NCBI GenBank assembly: GCA_950295325.1
Contig: OX485804.1
Span: 69,478,033 to 69,542,032, forward strand
Direction of reading: 5' to 3'
DNA: 64,000 nt
Source of the DNA: Polytrichum commune
Taxonomy: Eukaryota > Streptophyta > Polytrichopsida > Polytrichales > Polytrichaceae
A program made the translations under genes and the position numbers. Below the pieces are notes generated by a model. It made no database searches. It was not told where the DNA came from and saw only the letters and a list, made by a program, of their open reading frames with translations. Of the stretch, positions 11,833 through 23,876 are shown piece after piece (position 1 is the first letter of the stretch; the number at the start of each line of letters is the position of its first letter).

Positions 11833-12195
11833 GTGCTTACAATAGCGTGTTGTGACATGCAATATGAGGATGGAGTGGCACATACATTGCTTTGGGAAAA
11901 CTTGAATGCTACTATTGTAGACAATAGTGTGCCAAGTGTAAACTTCACGAGTTTCACAGCGGACAATGTTAAAGCAAATTGGAATGTTGTGAGAAATATT
12001 TATGGTGATGGTAACCCAAGTCTCCCAATGGTGGATTGTGAGCGCACTTGTTTTTTTCATTGGTCTGCCATTTTGAATAAGGTGAGGCAAAAATATATCA
12101 AATCACCGCTACAATTTTTACACAAGAAAATCTGCAAGGACTACAAGAACACAAAGATATTGGATGATGTTGATATGAAATTTCAAATAATTTGA
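11833..12195 (+). pseudogene. Fragment of a plant transposable-element protein
   Basis: A 121-codon open stretch reads ITIACCDM-like sequence (TIACCDMQ), then a FTADNVKANWNVVR box, then ERTCFFHW, and ends in a Lys/Asp-rich helix. I recall this order (acidic CDMQ box, ADN.QANWN box, ERTC.FHW box) from transposase-like proteins repeated in non-seed plant genomes, possibly MULE-related; that is memory, not a search. Weak related sequence continues upstream to about 11380 with broken frames, so only a decayed remnant is present. Confidence 0.4.
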
Positions 12196-12619
12196 TCACG
12201 GTGGTTGTCATTTGGTGTTGCCACAGAAGAAAAAAAGATTTCCCAGACTGTGTGAGTGGCTAGGGTTTTGGCATTTTCATTATAGATGGAGTGGTCATAT
12301 GTTGTTGGTGAGTATTTGTTACATTTAAAAAAATGAATATATTGCAATCATAATTCATTTTGGTGTTAATTGAACAAAATAATTTTTGTAGTTCATTCAT
12401 ATCTCACATAAATTATTTCATGCAGGACATGAGCATAGAGGAACGTGCAGAAATACCTACATGTAACAATGCGGAGAATGTGCACAACAAATAGCTCCAC
12501 CAATCAAACAACAATATGACTTGCCTATACGAATCCACAGTGGATGATTTAATTAGGGCCTCCTTCCACATAGCAAAGTACCAACCATGATTGGGAGTAC
12601 ATTCTTTTGGGAAAAACCT
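12196..12619. other. Unassigned AT-rich spacer
   Basis: Follows the element fragment and precedes the outermost LRR remnant. Short ORFs only; no RNA gene or clear repeat seen. Confidence 0.4.
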
Positions 12620-12908
12620 TGATTTCAACATCCTTGAAACTCAAGGTTGTTTCCAGGTGCGGAGATCCAAAGCTAATAATTGATGGAAAATCCTCAACAT
12701 TAAAAGAAATTGAGTTCCTTCAAAGTTACGAGCTTGCTCAATCCAAAGCGAAACACTACCAAAACCTCAAACTCCCACATTTTAAGTTTTTGCATACATG
12801 TCAGTCTTCCAAATCCTTTTGGCACGTGTTTCAAAGCTCAACATTTTGAGAATTTGAGTTCCTCCGAGGCTACGAGGTTGCTCAATCATGAGGGAAACAC
12901 TTCCAAAG
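12620..12908 (-). pseudogene. Outermost decayed LRR units of the NLR array
   Basis: On the minus strand the sequence matches the 144-bp LRR pair unit of the array at 16526-21696 (reverse complement of GAGTTCCTCC...GAGGTTGCTCAAT and of TTTCAAAGCTC), but with indels and stops. It ends exactly at the left target duplication of the solo LTR at 12909, and the unit continues after that LTR at 14902. It shows that the LRR array once reached at least this far. Confidence 0.75.
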
Positions 12909-14896
12909 TGATGGACCCCGTGGGTCGTTCCCTTGCAATTTAGCTCAAGAACACTCACGGTGAGACATCACGTAAATTTATATTCGCTCGAGAACTACCG
13001 TGCCTCATTAATATGTTCGGTCCTCAATTTAATAACTCCTCTCTTCTCCTTATGATATGAATATATTATCGGAGTGAAGACAATCTCATTATCTTAGTTC
13101 TTGTTCTCAATGTAAGGCATCATTGACAATAAGAACCTTTAGATTTAAGAAAGCTTCAAGAGGTGTAACAATAACATATAGTTTCAATAAGTTCTATGAC
13201 TCATTAAGTTTCGTAGTTCACAACATCAATCACATAAATGATAGTATCGTATAATGATGAAGAAGATATAATATTCTTGAGTCTTCCTTTTTAAGCTCAA
13301 GTGTTACTACGTATAATATTGTAACTTGACAATTATGCATATAGTAGTTATAAGTTCATGAACACTTCATTAATTGTTTTGCAATGTCACGTTGAACTTC
13401 AAAGTGTTTTAATAACAAGAATAATTATACTCTCTTGAGTTTTACTCAAGAGAGAAGAACTCTTCTCCGATTGTTAATGACATCCAACAACTCACAAAGT
13501 ATTGTGAAAGAAAGAGGTTGAATAACAATTGTAGTAAGTAGATTATCTTATATCAATATTATTCCGTTCATATGTATTCAAACTTTGATATGAATTTATG
13601 TCTTCATCATTCTTGTCAATCATAAGTTCAACAATCAATATGTAGTATAATATGTATAATGCTTATAAGTCGATTATGTAGTTTATAATAATAAGCTCCT
13701 CCTCTTTTGAAGGAATTTGTAATCGTTAAGTAGTTTTGTTCAAATCATAACATGCATATAATTCTTTAATCATTCAATCACATGTATATTTATAATTCCC
13801 TTTTGAGGAGATCAATGATAAGTTCCGCTTTGAGAGATAATCTTGTTTCTTTCACTCAAGTTTGACAATCGCTTTCTTAATTCAATCTCTCTCAAAGTCC
13901 CATTGATTCTCCAATTTGTCTTGAGTGCTTTGTTCTCACCCTCGCACTATCTTTTGAGTTCTCAAAAGAATCTACTCAATCTACTCTACTCTCGGTTGCT
14001 CAATTACTCAAGTTCCAAGTACCGCTTGACAAACTTTGTAAGACAATTTGAGAGAGAGGTAGAAAGGTCACACGCATTTGTAGAAAAGATAAGTGTATTG
14101 CAAAGGTTCCTCGAGAGGAGAGTTACAAAAGCTTCAAGTGATTCTTGGCACTCAAATTTAAGATAACTTCGTTGTGTATAAAATGAGGTGTGATTTCCTA
14201 AAATTACTTCCCTTATATAGTCTTTTCTTTCTATCCTAAATCTACATTACGAGTGGTTGTTATCTCCACTTTCCTAGATAACTATCTATCTTCAATGTAT
14301 GTAGATGCTATCTATCCTAAACGGTTATAACCGTTTTACTACTCTAATGTTCTTAATACCAAGATTTCACTATATCTTTGTTGTTCAATCAATTCTTTGT
14401 GATTGATTGATTTGATTCCGGTAATTGGTATTAGAACATCCTCGTAGAATGTACCCTTCTCCTTAATGTCTCCATAATGTCTTTGTATCTTAATAACCAA
14501 AAAATTCTCATATAATTCATAATCATGCTTCCTCAAAAATTCTTCATTCTATATATTCCATAATCATGTTTCCTTCGGATAGTCTTTCATCCTCAAGATC
14601 CTATATTCTAATATGCCCTTATAACCCCCTAATACACCCCTTGATATATCCTTCTATAATCCTTTACTAAAACACTAGGCAATCCTTGCTAAACCGCCGA
14701 TACCCTACTACCGTGGGTAAGGGGCCCTAAGACCGCGCGTCTTCCTTGCAATTCCGCGGTAAGGGGGCCTAATCCCGTGGCCGAGCTCCATGGCCGAGGT
14801 TGAGAACTCCTCCGAACTCCTCTTCATTTCGGTGCCGCTCCTTGTTTGTCTTGATTGTTAGTACCATTTGCTACTCAAATATGTTGTCACTCAACA
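12909..14896 (+). mobile_element. Solo LTR, 1,988 bp, target duplication CAAAG
   Basis: Begins TGATGGACC, ends CACTCAACA, and is flanked by CAAAG at 12904-12908 and 14897-14901. It interrupts an LRR repeat unit whose sequence resumes directly after the second CAAAG. TG...CA ends with a 5-bp duplication are the hallmark of LTR retrotransposon integration. There is no gag or pol and no internal second LTR, so this is a solo LTR left by LTR-LTR recombination. A TATA box (TATAAAAT, about 14177-14184) suggests plus orientation. The interior is AT-rich with no coding domain. Confidence 0.9.
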
Positions 14897-14956
14897 CAAA
14901 GCCTCACACTCCCGAGCACACTCCGACATCCTAAGTGGTTTCAAACATGTCAACGT

Positions 14957-15599
14957 CTCAGGGAGTGCACTATTCATTTAAACCAAGTATCACGTGCGTG
15001 CATGCCCCTTATTAAAATACCCCTGTATACATTTTATTTTTGCTAAAATCAAGCAATATACTTACAAATCTCATTGCTACAAAATACATTTCCATACGTA
15101 CACAAGGGTCCAAAAACAAATACATAAATTGTATATAATATGTGTACAAATGTTTGGAAATGCAAAAATATGGCCCTATTATATGTATACTATCAAATCA
15201 TGGATTTTAAGTTATAAAGTCGTTAAAGACTTTTTCATCACTTGGATGAAGTTCGTACGTGTCTGTTTCAGCATCATACGTCAAATTGGCCAAAGCAGTA
15301 ACCGTATCCAATTCTACCATAATATGATCTGTGAGATCATAACTCCAAATAAGGTTGTTACTTAGTGGATGAAAAAACACATGATTCTTGGTCTAGGTCT
15401 AACTTGAACGCGTAAACGCGTAAACCCGTACTTTACATATATTTTTCTATAGCCTTATCTCCAACCTCATGTACATCTACTTCCTGCTTAATAGCAATAT
15501 GTCTCTTGTACGTACATTTTGTACATGCTTGTTCTAAATAATACCCTTTTTGTGCACGCACGTGTATATTTACAGTACTTGAACAGTGCACTCCCTGGG
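14957..15599. mobile_element. hAT-type MITE, 643 bp, target duplication GTCAACGT
   Basis: The ends are inverted copies of each other: CTCAGGGAGTGCACTATTCA at the left, and CCCAGGGAGTGCACTGTTCA reading inward from the right (18 of 20 match). The perfect 8-bp duplication GTCAACGT lies at 14949-14956 and 15600-15607, inside the LRR unit word ACATGTCAACGTTCC, which is rejoined when the element is removed. An 8-bp duplication and CAGGG-type ends fit the hAT superfamily. No transposase inside; internal ACGCGTAAACGCGTAAAC repeat near 15410. Confidence 0.88.
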
Positions 15600-15607
15600 G
15601 TCAACGT

Positions 15608-16525
15608 TCCAAATCCTTCCGGGACGTGTTTCCAAGCTCGACATTCTAGGAAATTGAGTATTTCCAACGCTACGAGGTTGCTCCATCATGAGGGAAACAC
15701 TTCCAAAGCCTCACACCCCAACATCCAAAGTTGTTTCAAACATGTCAACGTTCCAAATCCATCTGGCACGTGATTCAAAGCTCGACATCTTGAGAAATTG
15801 AGTTCCTCCAATGCTACGAGGTTGCTCAATCGTGAAGAAAGCACTTCAAAATGCTCATACTCCAACATCCTAAGTTGTCTCAAACATGTCAACGTTCTAA
15901 ATATTTCCAACACATGTTTCAAAGCTCAACATTTTGAAAACATGAGTTCCTCCATACAAAAACACATCAAAATCCTCACACTCCCACATCCTAAGCATTT
16001 TCAAACATGTCAATGTTCCAAATTCTTTTGGAACGTGTTTCAAAGTTCAACATTTTGAGAAATCAAGTTCCTCCAACGCTATGAAGTTGCTCAACCCAGA
16101 AGAAAACACTTCCAAAGCCTCACACTCCGACATCCAAAGTTGCTTCAAACATGTCAACGTTCCGAATCCTTCCAGCACGTGTTTCAAAGCTCGACATTTT
16201 GAGAAATTGAGTTCCTCTAACGCTATAAGGTTGCTCAATCCAGAGGGAAACACTTCCAAAGCCTCACATTCCGACATCCTAAGTTGTTTCAAACATGTTA
16301 ACGTTCCAAATCCTTCCGCCACGTGTTTCAAAGCTCGACATCTTGAGAGATTGAGTTCCTCCAACGCTATGAGGTTGCTCAATCGTGAGGGAAACACTTC
16401 CAAAGCCTCACCTTGATCATCCTAAGTTCTTTCAAACATGTCAACGTTCCAAATCCTTCCGCCACGTGTTTCAAAGCTCGACATCTTGAGAAATCAAGTT
16501 CCTCCAACGCTATGAGGTTGCTCAA
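15608..16525 (-). pseudogene. Decayed LRR units beyond the receptor stop codon
   Basis: About 12-13 LRRs of the same 24-residue type continue past the stop of the receptor gene, with further stops and small frameshifts. Several stops are GGA to TGA changes in the same Phe-Pro-Ser-Gly position (for example near 15690 and 16405). The segment is thus former coding sequence, joined across the MITE (14957-15599) and the solo LTR (12909-14896) to the remnants at 14902-14956 and 12620-12908. Confidence 0.8.
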
Positions 16526-19500
16526 TCATGAGGGAAACACTTCCAAAGCCTCACACTGGATCATCCTAAGTTCTTTCAAACATGTCAAGGTTCCAAATCC
16601 TTCCACCACGTGTTTCAAAGCTCGACATCTTGAGAAATCAAGTTCCTCCAACGCAGTCAGGTTGCTCAATCCTAAGGGAAACACTTCCAAAGCCTCACAC
16701 TCCGACATCCTAAGTTGTTTCAAACATGTCAACGTTCCAAATCCTTCCGGCACTTGTTTCAAAGCTCGACATTTTGAGAAACTGAGTTCCTCCAACGCTA
16801 GGAGGTTGCTCAATCCTGAGGGAAACACTTCCAAAGCCTCACACTCCAACATCCTAAGTTGTTTCAAACATGTCAAAGTTCCAAATCCTTCCGGCACATG
16901 TTTCAAAGCTCGACATCTTGAGAAATTGAGTTCCTCCAACGCTATGAGGTTGCTCAATCCTGAGGGAAACACTTCCAAAGTTTCACACTCGAACATCGTA
17001 AGTTGTTTCAAACATGCCAACGTTCCAAATCCTTCCGGCACATGTTTCAAAGCTCGACATCTTGAGAAATTGAGTTCCTCCAACGCTACGAGGTTGCTCA
17101 ATCCTAAGGGAAATACTTCCAAAGCCTCACACTCCCACATCCAAAGTTGTTTCAAACATGTCAAGGTTCCAAATCCTTCTGGCACATCTTTCAAAGCTCG
17201 ACATTTTGAGAAATTGAGTTCCTCCAACGCTAGGAGGTTGCTCAATCCTGAGGGAAACACTTCCAAAGCCTCACACTCCAACATCCTAAGTTGTTTCAAA
17301 CATGTCAAAGTTCCAAATCCTTCCGGCACATGTTTCAAAGCTCGACATCTTGAGAAATTGAGTTCCTCCAACGCTATGAGGTTGCTCAATCCTGAGGGAA
17401 ACACTTCCAAAGTTTCACACTCGAACATCGTAAGTTGTTTCAAACATGCCAACGTTCCAAATCCTTCCGGCACATGTTTCAAAGCTCGACATCTTGAGAA
17501 ATTGAGTTCCTCCAACGCTACGAGGTTGCTCAATCCTAAGGGAAATACTTCCAAAGCCTCACACTCCCACATCCAAAGTTGTTTCAAACATGTCAACGTT
17601 CCAAATCCTTCTGGCACATCTTTCAAAGCTCGACATTTTGAGAAATTGAGTTCCTCCAACGCTAGGAGGTTGCTCAATCCTGAGGGAAACACTTCCAAAG
17701 CCTCACACTCCAACATCCAAAGTCGTTTCAAACATGTCAACGTTCCAAATCCTTCCGGTACATGTTTCAAAGCTCGACATATTGAAAAATTGAGTTCCTC
17801 CAACGCTACGAGGTTACTCAATCCTGAGGGAAATACTTCCAAAGCCTCACATTCCCACATCCAAAGTTGTTTCAAACATGTCAAAGTTCCAAATCCTTCC
17901 GGCACATGTTTCAATGCTCGACATCCTTGGAAATTGAGTTTCTCCAACGCTACGAGGTTGCTCAATCCTAAAGGAAACACTTCCAAACTCTCACACTCCC
18001 ACATCCAAAGTTGTTTCAAACATCTCAAGGTTCCAAATCCTTCCGGCACATGTTTCAAAGCTCGACATCTTGAGAAATTGAGTTCCTCCAGCGCTACGAG
18101 GTTGCTCAATCCTAAGGGAAATATTTCCAAAGCCTCACATTCCAACATCCAAAGTTGTTTCAAACATGTCAAGGTTCCAAATCCTTCCGGCACATGTTTC
18201 AAAGCTCGACATCTTGAGAAATTGAGTTCCTCCAACGCTACGAGGTTGCTCAATCTTGAGGGAAACACTTCCAAAGCCTCACACTCGAACATCCAAAGTT
18301 GTTTCAAACATGTCAACGTTCCAAATCCTTCCGGCACATGTTTCAAAGCTCGACATCCTTGGAAATTGAGTTTCTCCAACGCTACGAGGTTGCTCAATCT
18401 TGAGGGAAACACTTCCAAAGTCTCACACCCGAACATCCAAAGTTGTTTCAAACATGTCAAGGTTCCAAATCCTTCCGGCACATATTTCAAATCTCGACAT
18501 TTTGAGAAACTGAGTTCCTCCAACGCTAGGAGGTTGCTCAATCCTGAGGGAAACACTTCCAAAGCCTCACACTCGAACATCCAAAGTTGTTTCAAACATG
18601 TCAAGGTTCCAAATCCTTCCGGCACATGTTTCAAAGATCGACATCTTGAGAAATTGAGTTCCTCCAACGCTATGAGGTTGCTCAATCCTGAGGGAAACAC
18701 TTCCAAAGTCTCACACTCGAACATCGTAAGTTGTTTCAAACATGTCAACGTTCCAAATCCTTCCGGCACATGTTTCAAAGCTCGACATCTTGAGAAATTG
18801 AGTTCCTCCAACGCTACGAGGTTGCTCAATCCTGAGGGAAACACTTCCAAAGCCTCACACTCCCACATCCAAAGTTGTTTCAAACATGTCAAGGTTCCAA
18901 ATCCTTCCGGCACATGTTTCAAAGCTCGACATCTTTGGAAATTGAGTTTCTCCAACGCTACGAGGTTGCTCAATCCGGAGGGAAACACTTCCAAAGCCTC
19001 ACACTCCCACATCCTAAGTTGTTTCAAACATTTCAAGGTTCCAAATCCTTCGGGCACATATTTCAAACCTCGACATTTTGAGAAACTGAGTTCCTCCAAC
19101 GCTAGGAGGTTGCTCAATCCTGAGGGAAACACTTCCAAAGCCTCACACTCCGACATCCTAAGTTGTTTCAAACATGTCAAAGTTCCGAATCCTTCCGGCA
19201 CATGTTTCAAAGCTCGACATCTTGACAAATAGAGTTTTTCCAACGCTATGAGGTTGCTCAATCCTAGGGGAAACATTTCCAAAGCCTCACACTCGAACAT
19301 CCAAAGTTGTTTCAAACATGTCAAAGTTCCAAATCCTTCCGGCACATGTTTCAAAGCTCGACATTTTGAGAAACAGAGTTCCTCCAACGCTACGAGGTTG
19401 CTCAATCCTGAGGGAAACACTTCCAAAGCCTCACACTCCCACATCCTAAGTTGTTTCAAATATGTCAACGTTCCAAATCCTTCCGGCACATGTTTCAAAG

Positions 19501-21696
19501 CTCGACATTCTGAGAAATTGAGTTCCTCCAACACTATGAGGTTGCTCAATCCTGAGGGAAACACTTCCAAAGCCTCACATTCGAACATCCTAAGTTGTTT
19601 CAAGCATGTCAAGGTTCCAAATCCTTCGGGCACATCTTTCAAAGCTCGACATCTTGAGAAATTAAGTTCCTCCAACGCTACGAGGTTGCTCAATCCTGAG
19701 GGAAACACTTCCAAAGCCTCACACTCCCACATCCATAGTTGTCGCAACCCTTGCTAGCCCCCCCTTGACCATCTTGCCAATTTTCAATTCTAGCAAAGGT
19801 TACGAGTCGCTAACCCTTCGCATACCGCCATGCTAATGGTTAGCTCCTCTAACCCCGGACCATTAGTTCATAGGAGGGGAACCAACCCTCCTACTTTGAT
19901 TTCGGGACTCACCCCTTTAATCGGTAACCAACCCCTTTTATGGGTAACCAATCCTAAGATGTGGACTTCCATCCATGGAAGTCCAATCTTATGTTGATCA
20001 TCGCGTTGCCGGAGCAATACTACAACAACCCGAACCATACTAGGCAACTATGGCCTCACAATGGGCCAAAGCCCATGGAGGCCGTGCCGTTCGGCCTCGG
20101 GTGGGTGAGGCCACACCACCTCACCCATATAAGCCTCTAGGACTCTACGCGGGGCCCCTACCCCACCGTCAACCAACCTCTTGTCTCTCCACCAAGAGTT
20201 GGGGCCAAGTGGACACTTTCCCTTAGCCGCTGGGCCTAGAAGCCCCCATCAGCTTCAGACCATCATAACTTCCTTGTATGATGTCTGATTCCAACAACCA
20301 ACCACTCCATCCTCATCTACGCTTCACGTAGATGCCGATGGACTCCTCACTTGCCCCATTCGGGCAAGTATTGAGGAAGTTATGCCTGTTTGAACCTTGG
20401 CAGTCCCGGGAATCACTCCCAGGCACTGCTGTACCAGGGCGCTGTCCCGGGACAGCGCCCCACTCAAATGGCCATAACTCCTAGCTCACACCTCCGATCG
20501 AGGTGATCTTGAGCATTCTAGAATCATCACGCCATGAGCTACGCATAGCTCATGGCCTTACCCTTGTGCCTCCTAGTCTCTGTGGGTGGGAGGCGTTCCC
20601 CACGCCCGGGGCCCTCACCCACACTAGGATCACTTGGGCCCTCTCACCAACAGCGCCACAAGTCCCGGGTGTCACTCCGGGGTCCCCCTTGTGCCCATGG
20701 TGCTTCGGGCACTCCTCATGGAGAGGTGCGCGACAATAGTTGTTTCAAACATGTCAAGGTTCCAAATCCTTCCCGCACATGTTTCAAAGCTCGACATCTT
20801 TGAAAATTGAGTTTCTCCAACGCTACGAGGTTGCTCAATCCTGAGGGAAACACTTCCAAAGCCTCACACTCCCACATCCTAAGTTGTTTCAAACATGTCA
20901 ACGTTCCAAATCCTTCCGGCACATATTTCAAAGCTCGACATTTTGAGAAAGTGAGTTCCTCCAATGCTAGGAGGTTGCTCAATCCTGAGGGAAACACTTC
21001 CAAAGCCTCACACTCCGACATCCTAAGTTGTTTCAAACATGTCAACGTTCCGAATCCTTCCGGCACATGTTTCAAAGCTCGACATCTTGACAAATAGAGT
21101 TTTTCCAACGCTATGAGGTTGCTCAATCCTAGGGGAAACATTTCCAAAGTCTCACACTCGAACATCCAAAGTTGTTTCAAACATGTCAAGTTTCCAAATC
21201 CTTCCGGCACATCTTTCAAAGCTCGACATTTTGAGAAACTGAGTTCCTCCAATGCTAGGAGGTTGCTCAATCCTGAGGGAAACACTTCCAAAGCCTCACA
21301 CTCCAACATCCTAAGTTGTTTCAAACATGTCAAAGTTCCAAATCCTTCCGGCACATGTTTCAAAGCTCGACATATTGAGAAATTGAGTTCCTCCAACGCT
21401 ACAAGGTTGCTCAATCCTGAGGGAAATACTTCCAAAGCCTCACATTCCCACATCCAAAGTTGTTTCAAACATGTCAAGGTTCCAAATCCTTCCGGCACAT
21501 GTTTCAAAGCTCGACATCTTGAGAAATTGAGTTTTTCCAACGCTATGAGGTTGCTCAATCCCGAGGGAAACACTTCTAAGGCTTCACACTCCGACATCCT
21601 AAGTTGTTTTAAACATGTCAATGTTCCAAATCCTTCGGGCAAGTGTTTCAAAGCTCGACATCTTGAGAGATCAAGTTCCTCCAACACAATGAGGTC
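16526..21696. repeat. 144-bp LRR-coding tandem array with block duplications
   Basis: About 29 units of 144 bp, each encoding two LRRs. Two higher levels are visible. The 432-bp blocks 16801-17232 and 17233-17664 appear to differ at a single base (near 17163 versus 17595). A larger block recurs 1,865 bases apart (the GACAAATAGAG word at 19224 and 21089); less the 1,001 bases of LTR plus duplication this is 864 bp, exactly six units. The plus strand is also open through much of the array because of the codon periodicity. Confidence 0.88.
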
Positions 21697-22098
21697 GCTC
21701 AATTTTTTGATAAAATCTTCAAAGTTGGAACAATTTATTAAAGATATGCCTTTGAGACAAGGAAAAGTGAATGATCTTGATGGACGAAAATCAAGAAAAT
21801 CACAATTATAGAATTTTAAAATACATATTTGATGTAGAAAGGTTTGAGCATTAATCCAAAGGTTGTTGATGAAAGACTTTTGGTGTTTAATAGACTTGTC
21901 ATTTTCAAGTGAAAAGTGGATCTTCAACCAGCGAAGTTGGACGGAATGCTTTAGAATATCAAAAAGAATGTCCACATCATCACAATTTTGAACGCTCAAT
22001 AATCGAAGGTTTGGCATGTCTTTCATCTTAAAACTCCCCTCATATGTGGACTTATGTTCAAGCCTTTCAAATGTCATGCCTTGTACCCGTTCTATACA
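16526..22098 (-). CDS. Exon 3: about 58 leucine-rich repeats, interrupted
   Basis: After the acceptor TGCATGCAG the exon starts CIERVQG in phase with exon 2. A linker of about 135 residues leads into the array. Units of 24 residues alternate between two types, one with ALEELNFSRCRALKHVPEGF and one with TCLKQLWMWECEALEVFP, giving a 144-bp pair unit. About 4,170 bp of array excluding the LTR corresponds to about 58 LRRs, far more than the 10-30 common in NLRs. The stop at 16526 is a GGA to TGA change inside a unit, and decayed units follow, so it is probably a secondary C-terminus. LRRs usually sense effectors or guard partners. Confidence 0.85.
19740..20735. mobile_element. Solo LTR, 996 bp, target duplication ATAGT
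   Basis: Begins TGTCGCAACC and ends GTGCGCGACA (6-bp inverted ends TGTCGC/GCGACA). ATAGT flanks it at 19735-19739 and 20736-20740, within the LRR word CATCCATAGTTGTTTC. No internal coding or second LTR. A CATATAAGCC word near 20126 could be its TATA box. It is much more GC-rich than its surroundings. It introduces the stop at 20716 in the receptor frame. Confidence 0.9.
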
Positions 22099-22649
22099 CT
22101 GCATGCACAAACAAATAACATGTTATAAATAAACATTTAAAACAATTCATGCAAGTTTGTTTCAATTTTCTTCTTATGGGATTTAAGCATGATAACATTG
22201 ACAAAACAACTAGTTACACATTCAATCGACACATTCAATTGGACAAAAATTCCAAATATGTTCAAATACCTTAAACTTCTTGTGATATATCATCAAACTT
22301 TATTTGCACAGTTGGGGGGGGGGGGTTGCTGACCTAAATCTACTTGCAAAATTGAAACCTCCTTCCACACTCGAGTTCTTTTGTTACAAAATTTGCAAGG
22401 TTTATGTACATTTTTTCAAAGGTTTTTAAATTTGATACTACAACGATTATATTGAAAAACTATTATATTAATCAATATGCTGGATAATAATTTGTAATGG
22501 ACCATGGAGAACTTTGGTCATAGATAATTTCCAATTTTCTCTAGAATGATCAATGGTGGTATTTTTTTACAATGTTTGCACCCTCACTTGTGGCATGATT
22601 CGATTCTTCCGTATTGGAAAATAAAGGGTTTTGTTTGGATGATGCTTAC

Positions 22650-23708
22650 CTTTTGCTTACAATGGTCGGTGAATGTTCCCAAACAAAAATTCATAAGTCG
22701 AGTTTCTTTGAATTCTCCCAAGTTTGCAAGCATACGACCCATGGCACACAATTGATCATGAATTTTAAGCAATCCATCACCATCCACTGTCACGAGGGAC
22801 TTGCTGATCAAATTTTCCAAGGTTTTTTGGGCAATGTTGGCATCAAGGTCGGACATTCTAATTATGTCGTCCCCCGGAAAATAAAAACTTGGAAGGTATG
22901 GATCTAGTTGGTTGGAAAAACAAGAGATGTCAATAAACATGTTTTTTTCTCTATCGCCTAGCTCATCAAAGCTTATCCTCAATGTCTTCCATATTTGTTC
23001 ATCCGGACTTCCATCATGTCTAGCCTTCAACAATCTATGCAACGTTCTCTCCCATATTCGTAGTCGCCTCTCCCCATGTAAGCATTTGCCCATTACCTCC
23101 AAACTCAATGGAAGCCCACCACAAGCATTCACAATCTTCTCCGCTACATGTTTCAAATAAGGCTCACATGATTGGTCGGTCCCAAAGGCATGCATGGCAA
23201 ATAGTTCCATAGGTTGATCACCCTCAAGAGTCTTCATGTTTACGATGCCGTCCTTGTGTATGTATTGTGCAAAAGATTGCCGACTACGAGAGCTTGCAAT
23301 CAACTTACTGCCACTAACATCTTTGAATATTTGATCACCTAATAGTTCATGTAAGTCAATTTGTTCGCTCACGTTGTCTACTACAATAAGTATGTTCTTT
23401 GTTTTGCAAATATGTTCGATTGTTATTCTTGCTTCTCTCAATGTTTTTACTTGAGGTGCCTCTTGCATATCCTCCAACTTATGCTTGAATATAAAAGTAC
23501 ATGTGCCACCCTTGAAGTCACCTACAAAGCATGTCCCTTCAAATTGGTGGGAGATATGTACACTTAGAGCATTGGCCAATGTTGACTTGCCGATTCCTCC
23601 CATGCCAACAATCCCCAAACTACCAGTTTTTTGCAGTTGCCTTTCGAATTGAAGTATTTGGTCTTTGATACCAATCAAACTCTTAGATCCGGTCGTGGTG
23701 TTATTGAC
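22650..23708 (-). CDS. Exon 2: NB-ARC nucleotide-binding switch
   Basis: Begins after the acceptor TTTTGTAG and continues exon 1 without a frame change. P-loop GMGGIGKST at protein residues 646-654, kinase-2 ILIVVDNV, RNBS-B GSKLIASSRS, GLPL motif CGGLPLSLEVMG, a FIDISCF box typical of TIR-type-like ARC domains, and an MHD-like IHDQLCAMGR. This is a complete NB-ARC of normal size (about 330 residues). NB-ARC acts as an ADP/ATP switch in plant immune receptors. Donor AAAAG/GTAAGC ends the exon; the following 551-bp intron includes a run of about 14 G near 22316. Confidence 0.92.
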
Positions 23709-23876
23709 CTACAAAATCCCCAACATCCAATCTTAGCTTTATAGCAAATTACATGACAGATCATAGCATTTTCCAAACTATATAAAAAATTCAATATCAT
23801 TGATCTCATTTACATTGAAATATGATTTTCAAACTATATTTGACAACAAGCAAAATAATATCAACAACATAATTAC

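Noticed and set aside
12909-14896. A complete LTR retrotransposon
   Set aside because: No gag, protease, RT or integrase, and no second LTR inside; a solo LTR explains everything.
16413-19232. A 939-codon open frame on the plus strand across the LRR array
   Set aside because: It is the antisense shadow of the 144-bp LRR units; its repeated peptide is the reverse complement of the LRR codons, and the minus strand carries clear LRR, NB-ARC and kinase coding.
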